DNA from: Setomelanomma holmii
Lineage: Eukaryota; Ascomycota; Dothideomycetes; Pleosporales; Phaeosphaeriaceae
DNA: 64,000 nucleotides
NCBI GenBank assembly: GCA_010015745.1
Contig: ML978188.1
Location: 186,001-250,000, forward strand
Direction of reading: 5' to 3'
The notes under the pieces: model-generated
What the model was told of the DNA's origin: nothing
The model's database searches: none
The model's input: the letters and a program-made list of their open reading frames with translations, nothing else
Shown here: piece after piece, positions 54,737 to 64,000 of the stretch
Layout of the letters: each line of letters begins with the position of its first letter
Numbering within the stretch: position 1 is the stretch's first letter
Position numbers and translations under genes: made by a program

Positions 54737-55518
54737 ATGGATCAAATTCCCAAGACCTTGCTAGCCGGCTGACGTCGCCTACCAAATGAGCTCAAACTCC
54801 AGGTACTAAAGCACGTCTTCGTAGCGAGCAAGACTTACGACGAACGCGACTTCCACAATTGGGGCTACCCAATCAGCTCCATTTGCCACGACCAATCGGA
54901 CTTTTCGAGTCTCATCTACCCACTTCTCTCAATACCTGAGCTCAAGGACATCGTCAAGAAGGCTTTGTATAGCAAGATTACCACCTCGGTCGCTCTTGTC
55001 TCCGATGTGAGACGCGCCCTATTACCGCCACCCGAAGTCCGCCGACATGTCCAAGTACGCAAGGCTCAAGTCAAGTTCTATGAGGCTTCATCGGTCGAAC
55101 TTTTGCAGAAGATTGCAAGCAAAACCAGTGGGTTCTCGAGACTCCATCGCTTGCGACTCTAGCTTAAGGCCAATCACATTGACCCTATTCATTCTACTAC
55201 CCTGGAAATACACTCAATGGCGTTGATAAGATCAAAATTTCGACGCGAAATCTGGGGGTCATATATCGCAACATGAGCTACCACGGATAGATCCAGGGGC
55301 ATGGTAATGGCACGATCTACGACAACTTCGAGATGCACTTGCTTGACAAGCTCATGATATGCGGCTCGAAGGACTATATTGTCGAGCGCTACGAGCGCTA
55401 CGAGCGCTATTGTTACAGAATCGATAGGACCAAGACATATGTGGAGAAGTGGCCAGTTTCTGGCAAGGGCGATCAGGTTCAGTACAAGAAGAAGGCTGTG
55501 TCGATTCAAGTACGGTGA
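54737..55518 (+). pseudogene. F-box-like protein pseudogene
   Basis: ATG 54737 reads MDQIPKTLLAG, then TGA (54770-54772), then in the same frame RRLPNELKLQVLKHVF (an F-box-like helix pair) and a coding-like stretch (YPISSICHDQSDFSSLIYPL, LSIPELKDIVKKALYS) ending at TAG about 55159-55161. The frame continues beyond the TAG (LKANHIDPIHSTTLEIHS). Coding then passes to another frame: GVDKIKISTRNLGVIYRNMS, TAG, IQGHGNGTIYDNFEMHLLDK, on to 55518. So at least three nonsense codons and one frameshift interrupt one gene. The stops can be read as CGA-to-TGA, CAG-to-TAG and TGG- or CAG-to-TAG. The F-box label rests on 'LPNEL...V' alone. Confidence 0.55.
55384..55410. repeat. 9-bp tandem repeat, three copies
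   Basis: GAGCGCTAC occurs three times (the last ends in T), encoding a repeated E-R-Y within the F-box-like pseudogene. Confidence 0.85.
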
Positions 55519-55826
55519 TGACAGTATGTGAATGGACATCACGAGTTGCTAGTGACGCACATGGAGGACAGTTGCGAGATAGGATGGTTTGGGATCAAAC
55601 TTTGAATATAAACCGGCCAATTTTGATCATGGCAGGACATTCTCTTTCTGTTCACAGCACCAAACCAAGTTCCAGCTTTGCGACAGGATAGCAGGAGAGC
55701 TTAGTGCACGACTTAATGCGCTGGCACTTATGTATTGAGAAAGTCTAATCGACCTATCTACACTTCAAAAAGACTGGAGACCTTTCCTTAACAGGCCCAA
55801 ATGGGCTCTTCTCATGTGTAGCTTGA

Positions 55827-57461
55827 TCAAGTGCTGTGAAGTTTCGACTTGAAGGGGCTCCTCCTGAACAAGAAGAACGCAGCCACATAGATGCCACCAC
55901 CGAATGCCAGTAAGCCCGCATACACACCAAAACCTTTCAAATACTTGGGTGCATCCTCAGCTGGGAACAAGTATGAGCCATAGATCTGCGCCAAATTACC
56001 CATGCCGTTCACGAAGGCCAACGAGATGGCACGGGTTTCCGGGTCAAGCGGGCCCATGGAGACTGATGCATATGAAAGTGCTAATGGGTTGGCCGTCCAG
56101 ATCATACTGTTGATGAAGACCAGAAAGACGTATCGAGGGATGTATGCGTAGATCCCGGCTGAGAGTGCGCAGAAGAGTGCTCCGAGCACCATGGCACCAG
56201 CGCATAGAATTGGACGGTATGCATAGATGCGGTCCGCGAAGATGGCGACAGGAACTGCGATAACGAAGGCCGAGACATACAATGGGACGGTCATGTATTG
56301 TGCCATGGAGCCAGTATATCCCAAGCCTCGGACCAGCGTGGGGTTGAAGTAGCTCAAGCTATAGCATCCGATTATGGTCATATATCCAGCGCATAAAACC
56401 CATAGGCGCCAGTTTCTGATAGCGTTCGTGAGTGCCTTGAGATGGGAAATTGACTTCTCGCCTTCGCCACTCCCTGCTACGTGCATGCCATCGGCGCGGA
56501 GGCGAGCAGCAGCAATCTCGCGTTCACGTGGTGTAAGTTGGCGTGCGGACGAAGGCCAGTCTAGGAGGAGGAATGGTGCGGGTACCGCGGCTCCAATGGT
56601 AGCTACTCCTTGGACGATGAAGAGCCTGTCATGTGTCAGCGCGATTTCGATCTGAAATTTTCTAGAGACGGACCACTGCCATCCAGAGACTCCATGTGCG
56701 CCATCAAGGCTGTCGACAATAGCTCCTGCGATGATGCCGCCGAAGGCGCCAGACAAGATGCCGGCTGAAAGGAAGCACATGAAGCGTTTGGATTGTTCGT
56801 GGCGACGGTACCAGTTCGAGATTATGAACAGGACGGCTGGACTGAAGCCTGCTTCTGTCACGCCGAGAACGAAGCGCACAGCGATGAGTTGCGAGGGTGT
56901 CTTGACAAGTGCCATGAGTGCTGACACGGTGCCCCAAAAGACCATAAGCGTTGGAACCCAAATCGATGGCCGTACGCGAGATAGGACCATGCTGCTACGT
57001 GTCAGTCCGATACTCGTGCAAAGGCAACCAGCACTTACTTGGAGGGAACCTCAAAGAAGACGTATCCGATCTGAAAGATGACGATAGCGAGAAAGTACTC
57101 ATTCGAAGTGAGGCCCAGGTCTCTGTCCATGCCTGCCACTTTCGCATTGCCTATGGCGGTGCGGTCCTGGTAGAAGCTCAGTCCGGTGATCGAAGATGTC
57201 TTCAGCCTTCGAGCTTACCATATACGAGAAGCAGTATAGTACCCAGATGGTAGGCATTAAATACATGTCGATCTTGCGAACAAGCTTCTTCTCCTCGTCG
57301 GTCTTCTCTTCAAATGGCGCCGCGACCTTCGGCCCTTGCTCTTCTGAGGAAACAGCTCTTTCATTCTGGATGGCATCTTGCTTGTGGTCTGTGGTAGTCA
57401 AGCTACCAATTGCTTCGGCCTCGTCCTTCCAGAAGGTACGATCAGGATGGTCTGGTGCCAT
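55827..57461 (-). CDS. MFS transporter, anion:cation symporter (Dal5/allantoate permease) family
   Basis: Four exons: 57461-57219, 57166-57039, 56991-56674 and 56625-55827, giving 495 aa. ATG 57461 is used; the frame upstream begins at TTG. The third intron (48 bases, GTCCGT..ACAG) is a multiple of three and hidden in the frame, and its removal gives the family-typical GWQWLFIVQG. Other landmarks: KIDMYLMPTIWVLYCFSYMD at helix 1, EVPSN, RFVLGVTEAGFSPAVLFIIS, WYRRHEQSKR and the long loop RLRADGMHVAG. The Dal5 family moves anionic nutrients such as allantoate, nicotinate, pantothenate, biotin and various carboxylates; the substrate here is unknown. It lies next to an AhpD-like and an SDR gene, which suggests a small catabolic or biosynthetic group. 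Confidence 0.92.
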
Positions 57462-58136
57462 TGTGCTCAAGCAGATACGACTATATGGAGGTGACGAATG
57501 TGGACTGCCTGACCTTCAAGTGAGAGACAGGGTGAGGTTGTGAGCCATTTGCTCGGCATCGGTTCGATGCTATATAGGTGACGATTAGCTCTTTCGCACA
57601 TGGGCATGCAGGTGCCACCAGACTTTCGGCTCAGCCGCCGTTTGGCAGGCTCTTCGTCTCGAGCGGCATCCCCATGGGGTGCACTGATGTTCCATGCATT
57701 AGCGTTACTTAGGCGGTAATTTCCCCGCACATTGACATCTCGGGTTCTGTTTTCCACGACAAGTAGCTTGCGATCCACTCTTACACTTGTAACAAAAAGG
57801 CTGCGCGCCACGGAAACGCGCACAAGGCCCCGACGGCGACCTTGCGCTAGTCAATGGCATGCCTGAAATGCTACATTGATGACTCGTCGGCCAATCGGTA
57901 GTATTGCGGTGCGTGGCAGGGAGGCGTCAAAGTCAAGTTTGCCAAATGGTGTGGCTTGGTAACTTCTGAGGGCTGATGCTGTTGGCTCTCATCTCGACTT
58001 CTTTCACATCCGGCGTTCATGAATTTCTTACGTCCCCCATTCTCCCTATTCTTGGTCTAATCTATGCCGTGAAGTTCCTATCGCTTCCATTGCGCCCCCA
58101 TCTAGAACGAGAAGTGCGAAGACCATGATGCTCTTC
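57462..58136. other. intergenic, no gene supported
   Basis: Promoter of the MFS gene and 3' flank of the AhpD-like gene. No convincing frame. Confidence 0.5.
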
Positions 58137-59076
58137 TCATACTTCATGCTCAATGTCTGCAACACGAGGCACTTTGTGTAGTCGCAAGCCACAGAAGCTT
58201 GCGACGAGCTCAATCTGGCCAACATCAGTTCAAGCATCAATATGTGAATATGCGGACACTTACGCATTGCTGAATTGTTTCCACATCCTCCTTGCTCACC
58301 CCAATTCGTCGTGTTCCTCTGAGATGCCATGCAGTCTCCCTGGGAAGGTTCTGGATCATGATGCCTGAAAGGACCGTGAGCTCCGTCTCTACATCATTCA
58401 AAATGCTATGGTCGGAAAGATAAAGGCCGTAGGTGATCTCTCTGCTGGTCCAATCTGTGTGTCTCGTCAATGTTGCCAATTGCATTGCAGGATTTAGCTC
58501 ACCAAAGTCTCGTTGTGAAGCAAGTACGTTGTCAATGCCTTCCTGGTTGTGCTGGTAGAGTCGACTTTGCCAAGCCCATCCTCGCTTTCTGTTTGCTTCA
58601 TCGCATTGCCATCCCTCTCTGTAATTTCGATTAGCAAGCACTCTGGTACATGGCAAGAAGAGAGGCAGACCTCGAGAATGAATAATCTTTGTCCTCCGGC
58701 CGCGTGATGGCGTCAATGTCAAAAATTGCCTCGAGCGGCTTGCATACACCAACAATGACTATGAGCTTGAAGAGTGTTTCTCGGATCCGTCGCATCAAAG
58801 CTTGCCTTTGCTCAGCTGTCTGATGCTCGGGTCGTTTGATGAGCTGTTTGTAGAGGAGGGGCGCAAAGCCGGGTTGGCCTCCACCTACGATTGCTGCGAG
58901 CTGCGCCATTTCAGCATCAGTTCACTTTTATCGAAGCCGTGACCACTTACTGCGAGAACATACCACTTATCCTCTCCAAGTGTTTTCTTAGGGAACTTTT
59001 CCTCGACGGTCTTGAATAGTGCGATTGCTTCATCATCCGTAGGATCCTGTGGGATTGGCAGCTCGTTGCCTGTCAT
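58137..59076 (-). CDS. AhpD-like / carboxymuconolactone decarboxylase-family protein
   Basis: Four exons: 59076-58951, 58900-58671, 58618-58264 and 58214-58137 (intron ends GTAAGT, GTCTGC, GTAAGT at the donors). They join in phase to 262 aa ending PRVADIEHEV. The helical core has FAPLLYKQL, IRETLFKLIVIVGVCKPLEA, a W-rich segment (REGWQCDEANRKRGWAWQSR), ITYGLYLSDHSILNDVETEL, VLSGIMIQNLPRETAWHLRG and GVSKEDVETIQQCIELVASF. This is the helical AhpD-like fold of fungal CMD-family proteins. The C-x-x-C of true AhpD peroxidase partners is not seen, so peroxidase activity is unlikely. Members often sit in catabolic or secondary-metabolite clusters. It is divergent from the SDR at 59520, sharing a 443-base promoter region. 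Confidence 0.8.
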
Positions 59077-59519
59077 CTTGTTGCTCAATTGTCGCGTTGT
59101 CTGAAAGATCTTGGAGTGCTAGACGTCTGACGTATGTGTGCAATCGATGCGGCAACTTTGGTATAACCCGGAAGTCCACATCCTGAGCATGCGGCGTGCG
59201 ACGCGTCAAGGGAACGCGTAGCGGGGTACCGGTAGACGCACCCCACCCTGACCTTTCCGGAGACGTAAGGACCTCCCCGACACGCTCATTCCTCTATCAA
59301 CCCAACACTCGGCAAAATAGCCGAAGCTTGAGATGGGGAAAAACTCTTGGAAGTTTGCGATCATCTCAGTCTTCCTGAGTCGTTGGATAAGTCACCAAAA
59401 TTGACATCACTTTCGAACTTCCTGCCACCCCTTCGACTCGCTTGCTCGCTACAAGTCTCCTCAAACTATTGATACTCAAGCACCGTAACAGGGCTACCTG
59501 AGTATCGTCAGCGCTCATC
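59077..59519. promoter_or_regulatory. shared divergent promoter region
   Basis: 443 bases between the ATGs of the AhpD-like gene (reverse) and the SDR gene (forward); no coding frame. Co-regulation is inferred from the arrangement only. Confidence 0.5.
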
Positions 59520-60532
59520 ATGACCACTTCTACTTTCCATCTTCCAAACGGAAGGCCCAAAACCGTCATCGTGACAGGCGGAGCAGGCGGCATCGGTGCC
59601 CAAACTATTCGATCGTACCATGTGGCAGGTTGCAATGTGGTCATTGCGGATCTTCCATTTGCCAAAAATGCGGCAGATAGAGTCATTTCTTCATTATCAG
59701 ACCCAGACAGAGCCATGTACCACCCGACGAACATTATCAATTGGGATGACATGCGAGCATTGTTCCGCGAAGCAAAGAAACGATTCGGTCAAGTTGACAT
59801 AGTCGTTGCGAATGCTGGTTTAATGGAGAGCAAGGGCTTCTATGAGTTTGAAGAGGACAAACAGGGAGAGCTAGAGGAACCAACGGAGGCATATAAGATC
59901 ATCGACGTCAATCTGAAAGGCTCGATGAATAGTAAGTCATGCTTGTGTTTGACTGTGACCACGACTAACATGCCACAGCTTTACGATTAGCCATGCATTC
60001 CATGTCTTCCAATCCACCAGACTTAGACGGCGCGAGAGGCTCGGTCGTCCTCATTGCGTCAACATCAGGCTACTTTGGTGGAACCGGAGTCGTGTCTTAC
60101 ATTTCTTCCAAACACGGTGTTGTCGGACTTGGACGCTCGTCGCAAAGAAAAGCGAATGAGCTGGGCGTCCGCGTAAATGTTGTCGCACCATTCTTTACGC
60201 CCACGTATATCACGACTGGATACTCAGAGAAGTGGAAAGAACGAGACCTGCCCGCAAATACAGTGGAAGGTGTTGCGAGTGTAATTATGGAAACCAGTAT
60301 CGATCCGCAGAGAAAGGGGCATAGCATGCTTGTAAGTCTGACCTGTTAGTGTCCACTGATCCGAACGCTGATAAGCATGAAGGTTGCCGGCAGTCACGTT
60401 AAGGAAATAGAAACTGCAAGGACCACACTCACAAAAGAATGGCTCGGCGAAGACATCGCTGATGTGATGGCAAAAGGAGGCAAATTCTTTGAGGATATGG
60501 GTGGCTATACATTGCCTAAAGCCCGGTCGTGA
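59520..60532 (+). CDS. short-chain dehydrogenase/reductase
   Basis: Three exons: 59520-59931, 59979-60331 and 60383-60532, 304 aa. The introns have GTAAGT donors and CACAG and GAAG acceptors. The cofactor loop is TVIVTGGAGGIGAQ near residue 15. An acidic ADLP after beta2 suggests NAD rather than NADP (inference). VVANAG is the NAG strand, IASTSGYFGG carries the catalytic Ser, and SYISSKHGVVGLG has Y-x-x-x-K. The C-terminus ends KGGKFFEDMGGYTLPKARS. This resembles 15-hydroxyprostaglandin-dehydrogenase-like fungal SDRs. It probably oxidises a secondary alcohol; the substrate is unknown. Clustered with the AhpD-like and MFS genes. Confidence 0.92.
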
Positions 60533-60995
60533 GACTAATTGGACAAGGATCGGGAATTGTAAGATGGAGTCAGGGCCCGAATCATTGTAGCCGCCAAAGC
60601 GTTCACACGCAAAGACGGGATTAGAAACCTGTGACCACAGTCAGAATTTAAGGCAATGCTATTCGATCGTGACGTCTGAGCTTATACAGGCAGATTTGGT
60701 ATCGAAACAATGATATGAGACCACCGCACGTCCTTTTCTCTAGCCCTCTTCAAAGCGAAGTGCGCAGTCTTGGCCAAAACTCCGAGACGCCTCGCCCTAG
60801 TGTACAACACCTGAAATGAAACTACATCGGCGTTGTAGATATGCCGGATGAAACCAATGTGATCAGAGATACCTGATGCAAATCCATGCGTCAGAAATGG
60901 CGGTATTGTATCCAGTAAACGCCGTGTGATGCAAATAGTGTCCAGACAATGCTGGACGGGTGTGCGAATCTTTCGGCTCAGATCGATGGACACTC
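60533..60995. other. intergenic, convergent 3' flanks
   Basis: Between the SDR and the glycosyltransferase, which face each other. One 103-codon reverse frame here lacks domain-like features. Confidence 0.45.
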
Positions 60996-62326
60996 CTAAT
61001 AGCCTTCATCCTTCTGGTTCTTGCCTTGCTCCTTCTTGAGTTCGGCCTTTTCTGCGTCGGTCAACTCGATCAGATCTGCGCCTTCCAGTCTGAAGCCCTT
61101 TGCGTCGACAATGTGTTCGCTCGCGGATGAAAGATAGAGCTGGTGGAGTCGTGGTAAGAAATACTGCATGACTTGATCTGCGAGATTCTTCGCTACCAGA
61201 CCTTTGTCGACCCAGAAGTGCCGTACAAAGACGCCCTTGCATCCACCGCGGTTAGCGGCTTCTGGCGCGCCATTCGCCTCGACGCAAGGGAGGACACGGA
61301 TATCGTCTGGTCGATCGAAGTTGTAGCGTAGGTAGTTTCCGAAAGCAGCCTGCTCGTGAGCCCAGTCGAGTTTCCACCTCGCACAGCCTTGGTATCGCGT
61401 CTCGGACGGGCACTCTGCCCAAGCCTTGTACATTTCTTGCGTACGCTTGCTCTGTCGCGCAATGACGAAGCCAGTGTTTAAATAGCGGTTGCCCTTCTCG
61501 TCATAGTTCTGCGGCTCGTTCGGGTCGATGGACATCATGGCGAGGGTGTCGTCGGTCATGTTCCAGTAGTTCATAAGCCATTCTAAGGGGAGGTGCGGGT
61601 AGTGAAACATGACGTCCGAGTCCATGAAAACGATGTATTCGTGTGTCTTGAGTGCCTCCTTCATCATCGGTACCTTGACCCAAGTACCCCATCGGTCGGC
61701 GTAATCGGGTGCGCGGATGAACTTGTAGTCGTAACCGTGAATTTTCGCTGTGCATTGTTAGTCTGAGTCCCAGCCTTGCCCATAGTTCTTTCAGGCCCGT
61801 GTCGCATCGGACGGGAACATACCGAACATATAATGACTGAGCATGCCGGCTGATAGTGGTCGCATGCCTTTCCATTTCAGATCTGGATTCATGAGCTGGC
61901 CCTCGCCAGTCAACGGTCTGCTGTCAATGTCCAAAATGAGCACCTTCTTGCCAAGCTTCTCCTTGAACTTGGGCTCGCCATGCAGACGGTAAATATCGCC
62001 ATCCTCGTCGGTGAAGTTTGCTGCGTCGACAGGATGCAAGATGGGACCGTAGAGGGCTTTGATTATGGTCGGCATCGTGATGTCGTCGGCGTCGAGAGTC
62101 ACATTTTGTGTGTGGGGATATCTGTCGCAAATCAGCGCGGACCGTGAGCATTCTCCCATGAACCGTACTGTGATGATTTGAAGCTGCTGGGCATGTAGTC
62201 GTGCGGGTAGCTATAGTAGATGAGGACCAACGCCATGGGAATCATAGCAATGAACAGCACCCGCCGCCACCGGCCTTGGGGGCCCATATTCGCGAGCGAC
62301 TGGTACGAGTAGTCGGCCATGCCCAT
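60996..62326 (-). CDS. glycosyltransferase, GMA12/MNN10 (GT34)-type, Golgi
   Basis: Three exons: 62326-62169, 62121-61823 and 61747-60996, 402 aa. ATG 62326 is the first ATG; the open frame upstream begins with TTG. The topology is type II: a short cytosolic tail, then RVLFIAMIPMALVLIYYSYP as signal anchor (about residues 20-40), then a luminal catalytic domain. IHGYDYKFIRAPDYADRWGT, VPMMKEALKTHEYIVFMDSD (the D-x-D metal site), LNTGFVIARQSKRTQEM and DWAHEQAAFGNYLRYNF match the alpha-galactosyl/mannosyltransferase pattern. It would transfer a hexose from a nucleotide sugar to glycoproteins or wall polymers. Acceptor and linkage are unknown. Confidence 0.82.
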
Positions 62327-62971
62327 GAGCGCTATGGGTTCGCTCGACGATGCGTGGCTTATGTCGGCAGAGGGTGTACACAAGGGCGGGTGTTGCGTAC
62401 GCCTCCTGAGGTTTTGGATGGGATGCGCGGAGAGGGTGGCCCTAATTATGCCTCCAACAACAGTCTGGTGTCAAACAGCACGACCGGTAAGATGACGTGT
62501 AAATGCGTCGCGGTCAGGATGTGTATAGCGAAAGGAAGACGAAAAGGAGTGGAACGAGCGTGGCCTAAGGAGTTGTCGAGTGGCAGTGTCAGCTCTGTGT
62601 TCTTGAGGAACCCCTGCGCCTTCAGCCTTCCTGGGTTGGAGCGGGAGACTAAGAGCAACTCGGGACGCTTGTGGTCAAGCGCCCGCCATAAATCGCACCA
62701 GCGTCGAGCTGACGTCCAAGGGATTCGGAGATCTGAATTAAAAGCGCAAGGCCTGGATCGCGCTGCAGCTGTCGCAAAGATGTACCGTGGGATTTCTCGT
62801 CTTGAAGACACGGTGTGAACTCTCGGCCGCACCCTGCATGTTTCAGCGCATTCTTTTGTACTATGCCCAATCAAACTGCCGAATTGGTATGGGAAATGTA
62901 TATATAGGGCTGAGTATTGCGTAATGCTCTGGCGGGATTTCAACAACACAATCCGATGTTGTATGCTTGTG
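62327..62971. other. intergenic, no gene supported
   Basis: Promoter of the glycosyltransferase and 3' flank of the transcription factor. No convincing frame. Confidence 0.45.
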
Positions 62972-64000
62972 CTAAGTTTCCTTGAACGCTGGCACCACGT
63001 CATGGTACAGCAAGTGAAGCAAGTCAGCATCTTTTGCAATGCCGGGACTGTCGCGTGCGCAGCTTTCGATCAAAGTCATCATAATCTGCACCCATTCCTG
63101 CCACCCAGTTGGTAAGGTGGCTCTCAGCTTTTGGTCAGGAGATCGAGCGACTGCATAGAACAATAGCACCTGGCCAAAGCATTGGCAGCACCAGCCAAAC
63201 TTCAGCGGCAAGGCAGAGAGCATCTGCGTACAAAGGCCCATAGTTGTTGGCCAGAGCATCCCACCTCGAAGACCCTCGCGCACCTCGTTGTACTCTGCAT
63301 CGTTGGTATACCCAGGCGCGTGCAACGCCTTGTAAAGAAATGGCCGACCAATGTGGAACTTTGCAACAAGATATCGGCTCCGCAGCATGGCTTTCGCTAT
63401 CACATGGGCTGGGCTCGGAGAGTCGTCAGCACTCTCGTTATCCGAAAATTGAAGAGACGATGGAAGATTGCTACGCCACTGCTCAAGCTGGTGATGCATT
63501 TCTGCCGTGATGCTTGCGCTTGGATACCCCTCTTTCTCGGCGAAGAAGTATACGCTTTGCTTGACGCGGGTCAGAATAATGCGATGCGCTGCCTGTGCCA
63601 AGAAGTGGAAGTTGAAAAAGGAGTCATCTCCATCTGTAAGCAGGCCTGAGATTGACGTCTTTGGTCGTGGACAGGCTGTAAACTTGGGCAAAGGCACATC
63701 AGGCTCGTACTCCAATAGTCCGCTATGCGGCAGGAGATCAAGCTCCTGCGTTATGACGGTCTCGTACATGAGCGTGTTCCAGAAGAGCCTTGAGAACATG
63801 TCACCTTCCCACTGTTCAAAGTCTGTACTTTCCGTGCGACTGAGCAGGCTTGTGCAGCATAAGGCCGCTCTGTTGACAGTCGTCCAAGAATCGAGAGGTC
63901 GTAAGATGTGTGAGAAGTATAGCGTCGTCAGCATGTAGTACTGGCCAGCTTGGAGATCGTTCTGGCACATGAGGAAGCCAAATCGCCGCCGAGCTTCATT
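62972..64000 (-). CDS. fungal-specific transcription factor, C-terminal part (truncated by window edge)
   Basis: The frame runs from the window end to a stop at 62972, with no intron seen; about 343 residues are visible. It matches the fungal_trans (middle homology) domain of Zn2Cys6 regulators: DLQAGQYYMLTTLYFSHILR, WTTVNRAALCC, then F-W-N-T-L-M-Y-E-T in place of the usual 'FW..Y..D', E-L-D-L-L-P-H-S-G-L, then a long helical region with RSRYLVAKFHIGRPFLYKAL, which is characteristic of the domain's second half. The zinc cluster should lie beyond the window. It is the nearest regulator to the MFS/AhpD/SDR group, so it could control that group. The internal ATG at 63970 is not the real start. 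Confidence 0.82.
   Translation of the reverse strand, partial: NEARRRFGFLMCQNDLQAGQYYMLTTLYFSHILRPLDSWTTVNRAALCCTSLLSRTESTDFEQWEGDMFSRLFWNTLMYETVITQELDLLPHSGLLEYEPDVPLPKFTACPRPKTSISGLLTDGDDSFFNFHFLAQAAHRIILTRVKQSVYFFAEKEGYPSASITAEMHHQLEQWRSNLPSSLQFSDNESADDSPSPAHVIAKAMLRSRYLVAKFHIGRPFLYKALHAPGYTNDAEYNEVREGLRGGMLWPTTMGLCTQMLSALPLKFGWCCQCFGQVLLFYAVARSPDQKLRATLPTGWQEWVQIMMTLIESCARDSPGIAKDADLLHLLYHDVVPAFKET

Noticed and set aside
1..64000. Search by eye for transposons, LTRs, CRISPR arrays and rRNA genes
   Set aside because: No transposase or reverse-transcriptase motifs, long terminal repeats, spaced direct repeats or rRNA-like blocks were recognised. A systematic self-alignment was not possible.

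Overview
This window is nuclear DNA of a filamentous ascomycete, most likely a Dothideomycete (Mycosphaerellales/Capnodiales type). The reasons are short introns of about 45-100 bases with GT..AG ends and CTRAY-like branch points, a HET-domain gene, an SFI1 gene, a THI5/NMT1 gene carrying a fungal-type TPP riboswitch, an Ecp2/Hce2-like secreted protein and several small families I associate with that class. The class assignment is inference. No mitochondrial, viral, CRISPR or bacterial features were seen.

Layout. 0-2.5 kb: beta-carbonic anhydrase and a conserved fungal protein. 4.3-6.6 kb: a large glycosylated membrane protein. 6.7-16.6 kb: a mostly degenerate stretch with a frameshifted SDR, intact mitochondrial PurU, a broken small gene, a HET protein, a truncated relative of the 1.1-2.5 kb gene, and a SANT-homeobox-C2H2 regulator with internal stops. 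17.2-25.3 kb: core genes SFI1 and cytosolic isoleucyl-tRNA synthetase. 25.8-30.2 kb: four neighbouring genes for predicted secreted proteins, one Ecp2-like and two apparently broken. 30.2-32.3 kb: gene-poor, with a possible regulator relic. 32.4-36.8 kb: MFS transporter, a tandem pair of small paralogues (one with its ATG replaced by ACG), and THI5/NMT1 under a TPP riboswitch (36837-36999). 38.3-40.5 kb: intact homeobox-C2H2 regulator, a relative of the broken one. 42.5-52.6 kb: PAS kinase, an aftiphilin/Laa2-like candidate, a degenerate SDR-fold protein and TEF1 (EF-1alpha). 52.6-55.5 kb: gene-poor, with an F-box-like pseudogene. 55.8-64.0 kb: a Dal5-type MFS transporter, a divergent pair (AhpD-like protein and SDR), a GT34-type glycosyltransferase and the end of a fungal transcription factor.

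Housekeeping genes (EF-1alpha, IleRS, SFI1, THI5, PurU, carbonic anhydrase) all splice into clean full-length frames. By contrast, many accessory genes carry frameshifts, nonsense codons or a lost start. Most internal stops can be explained as C-to-T (or G-to-A) changes, as expected of RIP-like mutation, although I could not compute dinucleotide indices. Splice sites, frames and alignments were worked out by eye. Family names come from memory of motifs, not from database searches.
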